A DNA stretch of 64,000 nt from Cliona cf. orientalis (Eukaryota > Porifera > Demospongiae > Clionaida > Clionaidae), in assembly GCA_963930775.1 (NCBI GenBank), contig OZ005702.1, positions 5,332,001 through 5,396,000 of the forward strand, given 5' to 3'. The position numbers and the translations under genes were made by a program. Of this stretch, positions 47,775 to 59,086 are shown piece by piece. Within the stretch, counting starts at the first letter, position 1, and each line of letters opens with the position of its first letter. The notes beneath the pieces are model-generated. The model was given only the letters and a program-made list of their open reading frames with translations, did not search any database and was not told the origin of the DNA.

Positions 47775-48798
47775 AGACTTCCACTAGTTTCTGCTCTATA
47801 GTCTCAGTTTTTCCATCTTGTAGACTGACTACTTTAAGAAAACTTGTCTGAGGTAAGCCAGCAACTAAATACTCAGCAAAAACCACAAGTTGCTTAAGAT
47901 TGGCTATGTCTGTTGACTCTTCACAAAGAATCCCAACAGTAGAACTATTGTTAACATCACTTAGCACTGTAGTCTCAACACAGTCCGATAGAACTGTTAA
48001 AAAATCATCTATCATCATATGTGACGTATATTTGGCTCCTTTAGACACATCTAGTTCAGATAAGTAGGGGCACCCTATGGATTTAGTAAGCTCCAAAAGT
48101 GAGCCAAACTTAGTGTGGTGGGCTACTTTCTCTTTCACGAGCCAGTAAAGACATTTAAGAGCACTAATAACACCCATGCACTGCATAGAAACTTGCTCTT
48201 GTAGAGCAGATCGAATACCACCACTCACCCTTGAAGCAGCTGCATGAGACTTGGTAAGGATAGAATCCATGTGACATTTAGATCGCTGATGCTGGAGAAT
48301 TTTGTCCTTTCGAAAAAGACGACACGGTATTTCGATCCACACCATCCTTTTAGTTGTCTGATTGTGTTCGTGACACAGAGAGCAAGCCAGGCCTGGGCCT
48401 TTATGATCCTCGACCACGTGGATCCACGTGAATTCGTCCTTCCAGGCTGCATGGGTCGAATCCGCTCTCTCGATGCTTCGCTTTCTTTGTAAGTGGCATG
48501 ACAGCATCGTCCTCTTCATCGCAATCACTCGGTTGTGTGCTGGCCTCGCCTGTACTCGGTAGAAGGTCGGTCAGCTTAGCTTGTCGCTTTGGCGCTGCCA
48601 TTGCTCACGATTGAGATATGATCGAGCAGACAATCGATTGTGTAAGAGCTCGTTTTGCGCATGCCCACGATTAGTATTAGTAACTTCCTGGTATGGCCCA
48701 CAATGACACTCCCCCAGCTTAGTGCATTTTTATGTGTATATACTGGAAAGTCAAACTGGGCGGCCCGCCCACTTTGAGCTATAGTAGCGGAAACACTG

Positions 48799-50428
48799 TT
48801 CATGGGGTCCAGTAGTCTTTATCTGTCATGTATTGGAGCTCCAGGCATTTTTCGATAATCGAGGGTGCTGTACCTCCTCACTACCTATAAGAAGTCGAGG
48901 TTATTCAGTCATACACACATTTCTTTACGGCTTCAGCTACATTGTACCTTTGCCTAAGAACGAGCAAACAAATTAAAATCGGCCAAATTACTAGTTCGGT
49001 GTTTCCCGTGAAAAATCAGGGAAAGAATAAAAAAAATCTACAAAAACACAAGTATGTTTGATGTCCCAGTAATGGGATATTAAGTGTGGCTAATATGCAC
49101 GAGTTATAATAACAGTACATGCTCAGACAGAGAAAATCTCCACTAGTAGTACTACAGCGCGCATGCACAGAAGAAGAACCTTGAACCTACCATTGGGTAG
49201 GCTACACCCCTCACTAGACACTGCACTGCAGACCAATAATATGCTGCTCGAACTCTTCACTAAGAAGCGTGCAATGGCGACGTTCTCGCTCGGCTTGAAC
49301 GTCAAATCTACCGGACCATTAATATATACTAACAGGCATGACAAAGAACAGACCTCGGCTCTCTCTTCGCTTGAGGCTTGGTGGCCTGCTTGAACTCGGG
49401 CGCTCAGCCCTATAGGCACTACCACTGAGCTCGAGCAGGGCCTGAGGCCCTTCGAAACGTGCGGCGCTTTGCATCGTTCGTTTCGTCTCTATGGCCAGAG
49501 GCCACCCTTTTTGGTGCACACTGCCCTACAGTTCTGACCAATCCTGAGCCTTGTAGAAGTGAAGCCGTGCGGACTTTCTCTCCACCCACATGACGGCGCC
49601 GTGTGTTCATCGCAACTGGGTGAGTCCAAGATCAAAAGATACGTATCCATGACATTTCAGCGATCGCTCAACGCGTCTCCATGCCCTCCAGGTTAGGACA
49701 CGGACTATATAAGAAAAATGATCGTCTGAAAAATATTTTTCGTTGTATATAGTATAACTAAACCTAATACGAAATACAATCTTACCTCGAAGCGCAGATC
49801 CGTCCTTCAGAGCCATTCTAGTGAAGAAACTCCATTTGTTGCACACTCACATGGTCAGTTTATGATGACATGATCGGGTATGACCTATGTGTTCAGATGG
49901 CATCATGACATAATATTATTTAAGCGACGACCCTGTTCCTATTATGGTATTTTCTCAACTTATATCAGATAGTAGACAAAGTGCACACAGGTGGGGATTA
50001 GAAGCAAAATATTTTCTTTGCGTGGCCTTGTATCAGGGATTAGATATGCATGGTATGTACAAAGAGGCTTTACTATGTTAGCCATTTAGCTAGCTCAGTC
50101 AGATCACCTTGCTACCATACTCAGCTACTATATTCAGCCCAGCGGGGGAGGGGGGGGGGGGTGGTTGTGGGGGAGGGAAGGGAGGGAGGAATGATTAAAG
50201 CATGCTCAATGGGAGGATGTATACCTCCCAGAAATGTTTTACATCTTCTGTTAGTAACATCTGATACTATCAGCAATTCTCCGAAGGGGGAGGGGGGTTG
50301 GGGGGTGGGATTTAAGCGAGTCAGAGGGAGAGGCTCCTTTCAGCCATTCACCTGGGAGAGAATCTGGGGACAAGGCACCAAATTTCTGTTTTCATTATCT
50401 TAAGTTCACTGTAAGTTTGTATCTTCAG
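48799..50428 (+). other. Intron sequence of NLR gene B, no gene seen
   Basis: 49,150-49,620 is relatively GC-rich with overlapping short ORFs in several frames, none recognisable. G runs lie at about 50142-50162 and 50283-50305. Confidence 0.4.
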
Positions 50429-50764
50429 AGCCAAATAGAGCTACTGGAGTGAGGTTGAGTGACAAGGACCTTGGTCACCTCACGAGACTGCTCCAGAGTT
50501 ACAGCACTAAATGGGACATGATTGGTCTCAGTCTTGGATTCATCCAATGTGAATTGAATATCATATCTGGTATGCCTAAACTATTTGTGGGGGCTCCAGT
50601 GAGCTACCTGCAAGAGTTGCTTAGTCAGTGGGTCCAATGGCCGACAACTGACCACCCCAGTCATCCAACTCTAGGAGCACTATGCACAGCATTACGCAGC
50701 TCTCTTGTTGGTCTGGGTAGCCTGGCTGAGGAGGTGGAAAGGGAAATGAAGCAATATGCCGCAG
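50429..50764 (+). CDS. Death-domain exon within NLR gene B
   Basis: Acceptor GTATCTTCAG, donor GCAG/GTAAAA; 336 bases, phase 1 at both ends, so it can be included or skipped without changing frame. The peptide has LSDKDLGHLTRLLQSYSTKW, then DMIGLSLGF, then GAPVSYLQELLSQWVQWPT and LRSSLVGLGSLAEEVEREM. It is the same Death subtype as the C-terminus of gene A (KWKDIG, APTSWLSALVSDWLEW). Both neighbouring exons (CARD donor at 43070, NACHT exon acceptor at 59087) are in the same phase, giving CARD-Death-NACHT-LRR if joined. I see no counterpart in the gene A intron. It could instead belong to an unseen gene nested in the intron. Confidence 0.65.
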
Positions 50765-51729
50765 GTAAAAAAAAAATGCACCAGGTTTACCATAGAATCC
50801 CGCAATTACACCCCCCCCCCCCCCCCCCCCCCCCCCGTGCTCAGCAGCATTAAGGACTGGGAGGCCTGTTGAAGACATATTTTGTTGTGCATGTTTGTAA
50901 CACTATATCTCCATACCACTTGATCATAAATCAAATTTGAAAGTATAGATGTAAACAACAGACCAAAAGAATTTAATTAAGGTGGGCACGCCCTCAATAT
51001 GACGTCATTATACTCATCATATGACGCAATAAACAAACCTATGTTGGAAGATTTGATCCGCTGATGTGGTGAACTTGCAGGCACAGGCTGGCGTCCTTAG
51101 CAGTACCGAAGGTAGCAGGGACTAAGTACTACTTACTCAACGGAGCGCTTCAAAAAATATCGCTTTGGAAAAAAGTTACAAGCGAAAATGTGTTCTTTTA
51201 TGCCACTTGTGCGGTACTTTTGGTATTGTAACTCGGCTTGTATAACATTTTAGGACAGGCACTCCGTTGATCATACTAAACCAATCGTATAGTACCTGTT
51301 GAGCGTCTGGAGGTAGCCATTAGACATCGCTTTCTTGGCCGCTTCTTGAGCTATGGCTCTAGCTCACTCTCCATGCGGCCGTTTGCATGTTAATTATATT
51401 CATAGATGTCAGTATTACCACAGACAGTGGCTTTTGACCTGTGAACGGCTGTAAAATGTACATGTATGGTTTCTATTTGACAATATTACGTCATTGCGGG
51501 TGTGAAGAATTTAATAACAGTGAAGCGCTGCGCAAACGTAGGCTAGATAGTCCTTAACCTAGCTGAGTGCATTCTAGCATTGGGCAAAAGTGGGGAGGGG
51601 GCTTATACGCGGGATCCTAACATTTCCGTGTGACGACCATTACTGATCGTCGAATGCCACATAGGTGCACAATCTCTGTATTTTCTCTGGCTGTTTGGTG
51701 GACAAAACTCGAGATAAACGAAGTACAAG

Positions 51730-52207
51730 TACCGTAGAATTGGTATGTTATGCGAGGTTAAATTTATGCGATTTTCTAGTTAAAAGTATTGTACGATTTT
51801 TATTTATGCAATAATACCATGAGCCAGACTCCACCCTCGAGGGTGGGGTCTGGGCACAAGACTACCTGCTCTAGTAGAGGAAAGAGCTATCAGCCCTTAG
51901 TATAGGTGAAAATACTCACCAGTAGTCCGTAAATATCGGCAGCGTACTTCTCTCTGGCTCTTTCCAGGCTCAAACTGTTGTACTGTTCGGCCAAACAGAC
52001 TGAGCACTTACTAGCAGATCGATCGCGCGTGCACATAATAATACATGCAATAGGACCACGTGTACGCGGCGCGCGCATCGGCCACCCGCCCTATGCGCAA
52101 TGTATGTAATGCGCATTATTATTTTGCGATTTTTAATCGTGTGATTTCGCTAAAATTTGCATAATCGCATAACTAAAAATACCACATAACATACCAATCC
52201 TACGGTA
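51730..52207. mobile_element. MITE with TACCGTAG ends
   Basis: Left TACCGTAGAATTGGTATGTT and right (reverse complement) TACCGTAGGATTGGTATGTT, about 30-base ends with AT-rich inner arms (TTTATGCGATTTTCTAGTTA against AACTAAAAATACCACATAAC). The middle (about 51830-52080) looks like a separate insertion. Confidence 0.75.
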
Positions 52208-52526
52208 GCTAGTTTATTAGTTATGGCTACTGTTTTTACTAGGCTTATGGTCTGCAATGTCTGCATTTACAGTCAGAGGGGGGGGGGGGGGGGGGCTTAT
52301 ATGTGACATAAAACTACCTATGCAGAAACTTGAGTACGGTAAATAGTACGGTAAATAGTAATTTTCTGTCACCTTCCTTCCTGTCATCAAATTTTGCTGT
52401 TTTGTTTGCATATGTACACTGTACGTGTATATGTGGTATGTTACAGTGTATTTCTGGGTTTTTCCAGGTAGCTGCCATGCAGGGGACATACATAATTAGC
52501 CTCATCCCCAGGCCTTCTGAGGGGGA

Positions 52527-52929
52527 GGGGGAGGGAAGGCCTGGTATCCACTGCATGTGCATGTCCTACATTTTCTGCATAATTTACCTTAAACGTGTCC
52601 GTACACTAATTCCTACCACGTGCTAACGAGTGAAACAGTCCATGTGTCGAAAGAATACGGGATGACCTTCTGACCTTTGTACTAGCAATTGCGCTAAACA
52701 CGTGCCCACGCTGTTTAGAGGCCTTCGTCCATTAATGGACAACATTGCACGAGCTATCTCGAAATCTCACTAGAAATTCGAACTATCTAAGCCTGCCATT
52801 TCTAGGTACGTCGAGCACGATGCTTAAGGTTACAGGGGGCAGTATCCGTATATAATCAGATTATTCATTCAGAATCTGAATAATAACAGCGCATGCGCAT
52901 GCAGTGGATACCAGGCCTTCCCTCCCCTC
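52527..52929. repeat. Foldback repeat, GGCCTGGTATCCACTGCATG arms
   Basis: GGAAGGCCTGGTATCCACTG at about 52535 and the reverse CAGTGGATACCAGGCCTTCC near 52903, about 350 bases apart, with TGCATG(T/C)GCATG continuing both arms. Confidence 0.7.
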
Positions 52930-53307
52930 CTGTCTATTACCAAGCTCTCCCCTCTCCCCATCACTCCATGAGATTCACAGTGAAGGGCTACCAAGGCCAT
53001 AGCTAGCTACAGGGACGTACAGATGGAGGCGCCCATCAGCGGTATGCTTAATGTACCATAAATTGGGAGAGTTTTATGTAATAAACCCTTCATTACAATA
53101 ATACTCACGTGGAATATTTTTTGTTGCCTGATTTCTGCATATCAAATTTGTTTCCACTGTGTAATTGTTTGATCATTGAAGTGACATCGTTCTCAGTTGC
53201 TCTGCATGAATATTATTATAGGCAGTCGTTGTATGGAGGGCAGGGGCTGCATTCTGGGTATTATGGTTGGTGGGGTTAGTCATCTATCTTGTGACTAAAC
53301 ATTAATA

Positions 53308-54810
53308 CAAATATAAAAACAATTAAAATAAAATTAAAGAATGAAGTAGGGATGGCAGGATCAAAAAGTACACAAACAAGAGATAATCGCATCTACTATA
53401 CATCCCTACGCTTGCTTTTCTCGACTATTGTGCACCGCTTAATCAAGGTTGACGTGTTTGTTGAGTGCGGTATATGGGAGACATTCGTGCAGGTTGTTCC
53501 CTAGTTGTCACGATGGTTCAGGTTTATCAGTCACGTTGATTCAATCGCATTATTACTGGTTATTTTTGCACCCCTCAAAAAGCAAGCGTAGGGATGTATA
53601 GTAGATGCAATTATCTCTTGTTTGTATACTTTTTGATCCTGCCATTTATCAATGCCATCTTTCATGGTTTGCTCACAACTTCTGATTAAGTGGAAGATGT
53701 GAGGTGCGCAAAAATCTTTGCCACGCTCCTCATTACCTTGCGTTCTGATCGGATTTGGGGATCGGTCAAACGGTCAAGCAGTGTTCCGGGCCCTATCTCC
53801 AGCATAGCTAGGCGGCCAAGAGGCGTGGCCGAGATTTTGCACATGCGCAGTTAGTCGATGGTCAACGGGTCAAGGACAAAAATTCGCCATGGTCAAGCAG
53901 TCAAGGCCATTTTAGACGGTCAAAAATCTTGACCCCGGTCGCAGCTCTGGACACAGCACCTATGGGAGTGACTCCCCCCCCCCACCCCACCCCCCCTTGG
54001 GATGTCAAGGAAGGCTGCTTTAGGCGGCCCAAGTACATGTAGTGATGATACTTTTCCGCTTAGGGAGAAAACCAAGTTCTAAGTTTTACTGTTGGCAGCA
54101 GCTAGATACCCGGCATATTTTTATGATCTGTACGTTTAATACCTGCTGCTCCAGCCTTGCGCCTTCTTATGATGGTATGACATCTATGATCGATCCAGCA
54201 TTGCAAGCGCTAGTGAGTAGCTCGCCTATGCCTAGTGCCTTACCGCTCCTCGAGCCTTGAACCTTCATATCCATGATCAGTCCAGCGTGCCGTTGCACAC
54301 GCTAGCGATGTACGAGCTAGTAATCATCGATCGTGCATCTGACCTAGGCGCCTAGGGCCTGGCGCTGTCACCATCTATGCTATCACATGATTTCACCATG
54401 TCAACATATTCCAAGCATATGCGTTATATCGATAACGCGCTGTACACACCCAGCATTATGTAACTATTGAGGTAACGCAAAAATAGCGTGCCATGGACCT
54501 GCGCGCTACAAAAAGAACTGGATTTATACTCAAGAGGTCAAGGCAGTCTTGAGTTAGCCCTGGTAATGAAATAGAAAGAAAGAAGAAAGATTGACAAATG
54601 GCCTATTTTTTAAACATCTGGTTCTGACGTGTACAATTGTTTTGATGAATGATCTTGGTCTTGTTAGATGCACAATTTGCTGGAGATTCTGATTTTCACA
54701 CTTAGAAATTTCACAAAATTACCCATTTTGAGATATTTGTAATGCATTACATATATGGCACATCGATCCCGGCATATCCGGGCCATCTCTACTTATAGAG
54801 TCTACCAACT
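53308..54810. repeat. Segmental duplicate of the gene A intron (27.1-29.35 kb)
   Basis: 53308-53646 is family F foldback copy 2. Then follow the same flank as at 27500 (ATCAATGCCATCTT...), CGGCCCAAGTA...CTTTTCCGCTTAGGGAG (54027; 27636), the CTCGAGCCTTGAACCTTC direct repeats, and TGAATGATCTTGGTCTTGTT near 54645 as at 29205. It lacks the 27725-28619 insertion. It lies upstream of exon 59087 as its partner lies upstream of exon 29497. Confidence 0.85.
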
Positions 54811-55911
54811 CTATGATAAATAAGTAGTGTCTAAGCACTTATCTTGCACCTATTAACTGATAATGAATACAAGAAAAAGTAGCACGCTGCCTAAACTCCA
54901 AAGGTGTTACTGTTTTCGAGCTACTGCTTAGTACATGATATGTTGGTCTGGAAGAATAGTTTAGGAGAGGTGTGGACGTGAAAAAGAGCTTGACAGTGCC
55001 TCCGATACATACACCGTGATTGGAAAGTCCATCCTGACATGGAAATAGATCAAGGAGATCTTACAATCATCTCGATACACAGATGAGTCAGTGCAGTTAA
55101 GGCTTGTCTGGTTATCGTTGGCGCGTGCCCGACTACAAGCCAATTAGTGGCTTGTATTGTGACGTCACTATCACACAAGCCCTGAACAAGCCACGGCAAA
55201 AAGCCGCACTGCCGCAGTTTTGAGCTCATTTCATCGAGCAAATGCCGTCCGCAATTGTAGCGCTCATGGTTTTGCAGCATAAATGATTGAAAACCAAAGG
55301 TTACAATCGATATTGACGATGTATCGGACGGATTGTCGATGGCTGCTTTCAGTTCGGAGCTACATGCGAAATATTGTGCCGTGGATCCCACCAAAATCTA
55401 ATTTTTTTGCGACTAAATCGTAGCAGAGAGGTTTTTCGACAATCCGTCCGCTGATACGTTAGATCATCATAGCAAGCCTTCATTTGTGTAGCTAAGATTC
55501 GGTAGAAGTGGCCGCTTAAATTCCAGATAGCTCGATATAGCGTTTTAGAGTGCATGGCTGAATGGCGCTGCCACGCCTAATTAGTTAATTGGTTGCGGTT
55601 AATAATTATATATTCGAAAGGTGCTTGGATTGTTCTTTCGTATAGTACCCGATCACCCTCTGATACTTTTATTAGGTGCTTAAAAAGAGTCCTTGAATGT
55701 GACTGAAAATTGTAACTTTGATTCCAGACAGTCCTTAAGTTCATTGAGGAGTGTCATGGCTTGTATGTACACTAGTTAATGAATATTAATTTTATGAATG
55801 GATTCACAGCGGAATGATCTTGATTGGTACACTAGTGCACGCATACATGTAGTTTGGGTATAGGGTTGACTTTCGCCCTTAAAGCTGGAAGGGGGGAGTT
55901 CGGGTGCCTAA

Positions 55912-55987
55912 GGGTGGTCGTAGCTCAGTGGTAGAGCGCTGGTGGCTCAAGCCAGTGGCCCTGGGTTCGATTCCCGGTGGCTGCCCG
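55912..55987 (+). repeat. tRNA-like / SINE head
   Basis: GGTCGTAGCTCAGTGGTAGAGC carries a good A box, and GGGTTCGATTCCC is a perfect B box/T loop; a T run follows at 55989. The T and D arms pair well and CTGG/CCAG forms an anticodon stem. But the outer stem needs several G-T pairs and can extend to nine, and the loop has G where U33 is expected. More likely a tRNA-derived SINE or pseudo-tRNA than a working tRNA. Confidence 0.6.
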
Positions 55988-58517
55988 GATTTTTTCTCTT
56001 CCAGCTAGCTTTAGGATGTAGATGGGGTGATGAGAGTGTGTGTGCCCATCCTTGTTAAGCTAAGAACTTTCATGTAGTCTATATTATAGTCATGTGATCA
56101 AATAACTCATGATATCGCAATGAACTTTGGCTTTTTGTTGGTGTATCTTTTGAGTGAGAAGAGTTTATCATATCCAAAGTGTAACACCCTTGCTGCCGAT
56201 GGCCAAATATCAACTACAAGACTTGAAGTGATCATGCATTGCGAAGCAAATTGGTGGGTGTGGTCCGCTTGAATCTCTGCTTACCTTGGCTTGTTTTCGA
56301 TTTCTCTTTCAGTGCAGGATAACCTCAGAGATTCTCTCGCCGATGAATGGCATGGAGTCCAAACATTCCTAAAAAAAGGATGCCCTCGTTCGCAGCTACT
56401 CATTGATCAATCGATGGAAGCTGTAGCAAATAACACCGCTCGATCAATAATATTAGGCACATATCATGCAGGCACCAGACTCCGGGTGTGCCTAAATCGA
56501 AATCAGCTATCTGCCAATATTTTTATTCTCGCTGATTGAGGCCAATCCGCCAAATTTAATTCCACCATATTTTCTGGCAATACGGTATAACAATAATATT
56601 ACTATGATTTTTTACTAGGCCACACAAATTAAATATTCTGTTTCTCGTCGTATAGGATACTCCAAAGCACACAAGTGACACAGATGATTTTGATATTAAA
56701 TTTGATACCACACCTCTAGCTACACCCTGTTAATTGCCAACAAGCTGAAACAGCAACTCCAGCAATGACTAGCTCTGTATCTGCTCCATTTCCAGTATCA
56801 CAGCAGTTATTGATGATTTTTACTGACCAATGTTGTTTGTAGAGGCTGAGCATTCCATCAATTTCCTACATTTGTAGAGCATCCACTCGGGCCTCAAGCA
56901 ACTAATGACGAGACCACACCTCTAGAATGGTTAATTATTGATTAATTAATTATGGCTTGATGACGTCATCCAGGCGAAATCTGAATATCAAAAGTACACA
57001 CGGGGTTTGATGTACGTGCGGGCGGGGACGAGAAACAGAATATTAACTTTGCATGGCCTCATTGTAAGATCATGAATAATTAAATTTATGTGTTCAAGAA
57101 CATACTGTCCTAGTAGGAACAGCTCTATACACCAGCAGACTCAGATTAATATAAAACTCTTGGACTACTAATTTTAAAGTGAAAAAAAGGCAGTGGACCG
57201 GAATACTGGTCTCACCTTTGACCCCAAACTACAGCAGTTATCCCTAAAATGTACTTGTGTCTCCCTGATTATGTCAGTGCGTAGCTATATACAGAACAGT
57301 GGGCTCTCATTTAAGCCCCCCGTGCATGCAATCCACATATTGACACCTCAATTGTTGGGAATGGCAACAGCAGTGCGAGCCAAGCCAGCAAAGTATGGTG
57401 ACAAACATCAAAGTGTATAGAGCAAACTAATACACATGCAAGGAAATAATAAGTCTAACAGTATAACTGGGATTGGCTGTGAGTATTACACTTTTAGTTT
57501 TGGCTATGCTAGCCAACATAGCCACGGAAAAAAAAAATCTCATTTATTGAGGAAAAACAAGAGAGAAAAAAAACCGGAGAAGCAAAACATCCCATGCTAA
57601 AATTTAATAGTAACAGTGACAAAGTTATAAACAGCCACTCCTGTGATAGTCCGTATATATAATATTATACAGAGCTTGAGGATGATCACTGATCTCTTGT
57701 GCATCCAGGGGTGTTGATGCTCCGCGTCCATGTCTTTTGCATTTAACTCGAGAACAATGTGAAATAAATGCCACCCCCTTATAATAAAAATTATTATTTT
57801 TACCTTTGGAAACTTTGCTGGGCAACAATGGAACTGTTGCAAGAGTGGTTATTTCCAGCCCTGCAGACCCATTTTATGCCAACACGCCGGCTCTGCCAAC
57901 CTAAGCTGGATTCAACTATAGCCCTTGCTTGTCTCCGTCTTGTCTTCCAGGAATGCAATTACAAGCACTAGCTAGCTGCCAGGCGCCACTTCCCACCTTG
58001 TACGCATACACACTATATGCATGCAGCTATAGCGCAACAATAAGAGCTTATTTTCTGCCTAATTCGCTACACTCAAATGTCAGAAAATATACTTTCCATA
58101 ATATAATATCCCAAGTAGTTCCTTTTCTCAAAGCAGGTCACATAGTATTATTGGGTCATCATCTATCTCAATAATTAAAGGTGCTCTGAAACGGAAGTCG
58201 AACCGCGCGCAAAAAGCAAGGATTACAATAGAGCCCCTATAGGAACGCACTTACTCGGACACACCAAGCAAGGGTTCTTTTATGCGTAGACAGTCTGGTG
58301 CTATTTTCAGTTAACCAAAAAAGCTGTACCCATTACACGTTTATTAAATACCTACAAGTAACTGTTTGGTTGTTGCCTTGTCAGGGCTAGCGAGATCACG
58401 GCTGAAGTAGTTTTATTTTTCCCAATTTGTATGGATACTGACCTGCTGGATTCATGAAACATAGTTATAATTTTGGTCTGGCCTCACCACCTTCCACAGT
58501 CCCCAGAGAGCTTTTGA

Positions 58518-58900
58518 TACCGTAGGTCAGGTTTTAATTGCGAGTACCTATTAATTGCAAATTGCGAGTTTTTCTAACGTTTCACAATTAATAGATTCGC
58601 AAACATTACCGTAGTTAATCGAATACAACGCATGATCCAATTTAACGCAATAAATTAGTATTTTACGAATTCTCATAACGTTTATATATGGAGCGATTGA
58701 CGACCTTTACCAGCAAAACGCGCGTTTTTCAAAATTGAAATTATTTTTTTGGCATGCGTAGTATTAGATTAAGTACGGTAACGTGCACATATACTACAAT
58801 ACATACGGGGTCGTCCATCGCAATTGTTGGATTCGCAATTTGGCCTGACTTGACTAGAACGCAATTATTAAACTACGCAATTAAAACCCATCCTGTGGTA
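58518..58900. mobile_element. MITE with TACCGTAGG ends
   Basis: Left TACCGTAGGTCAGGTTTTAA with TTGCG next; right (reverse complement) TACCACAGGATGGGTTTTAA with TTGCG next. 383 bases, AT-rich, noncoding. Confidence 0.75.
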
Positions 58901-59086
58901 ATAGTGCAGGACATAAAATAAAGAGTGCACAATAACTTCCTTGTATAACTTAGTATATTCTGTAACTTGGCAGTAGCTTCCTTACGCATATGTCTTCATA
59001 TTTTTGAGACATGCAGTGCTTCTTCTTATCACATGTGTAGCAACCATTGTTGTATTATGCTGTTCTCATTGAACACTGATTTACAG

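Larger units (their letters stand above)
44327..48798 (-). mobile_element. hAT transposon (ZNF862/DUF4371-like), degraded, with nested insertions
   Basis: Ends are CAGTGTTTCCC (44327-44337) and CGGAAACACTG (to 48798), each flanked directly by TTCATG. On the minus strand the transposase runs from MAAPKRQAKLTDLLP (48601) through a TTF-type zinc finger (WIHVVEDHKG, CSLCHEH, QHQRSKCH), a catalytic region (FGFGSDGASVM, HCGLHRLALA, TRWLSHDQAV) and a C-terminal hATC dimerisation part (GFSTLKRIKTAPRNRLKTQT, WGSKTNRKI) near 44455-44640. Frame breaks lie near 48465 and 47128. A foldback insertion (47436-47774) splits the middle and a LINE fragment (about 45240-46460) splits the part before hATC. 4472 bases in all; not able to act on its own. 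It lies inside the intron inferred for NLR gene B. Confidence 0.88.
50765..53307 (+). other. Intron sequence of NLR gene B, repeat elements
   Basis: A C run of about 25 at 50812-50836, a TACCGTA-ended element (51730-52207), a G run near 52277 and a foldback (about 52527-52929). 50,850-51,730 shows nothing I can name. Confidence 0.45.
54811..59086 (+). other. Intron sequence of NLR gene B before the long exon
   Basis: A hairpin (about 55318-55461, CGGACGGATTGTCGA against TCGACAATCCGTCCG), a tRNA-like block (55912-55987), an exon-like ORF after TTTCTCTTTCAG at 56313-56539 (NLRDSLADEWHGVQTFLKKG; phase 1 entry, no good donor; unrecognised), and a TACCGTAGG-ended element (58518-58900). 56,600-58,500 shows nothing I can name. 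Confidence 0.45.

Noticed and set aside
44327-48798. A host ZNF862-like gene
   Set aside because: TIRs, flanking direct repeats, frame breaks and the hATC remnant show a dead hAT element rather than a domesticated gene.
49123-49610. Coding gene on the minus strand in GC-rich sequence
   Set aside because: Several overlapping short frames, no domain-like pattern and no splice logic; the GC content alone explains the open frames.
55050-55555. Minus-strand protein of about 114 residues
   Set aside because: Overlaps an inverted-repeat hairpin (55318-55461) and has no recognisable motif.
55912-55987. Functional tRNA gene
   Set aside because: G at the U33 position, a wobble-heavy outer stem and spacing that does not fit a seven-pair acceptor argue for a tRNA-derived repeat.
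56313-56539. Additional phase-1 exon of NLR gene B
   Set aside because: The acceptor is good, but no donor in the needed phase was found and the peptide is unrecognised; mentioned in the intron entry only.
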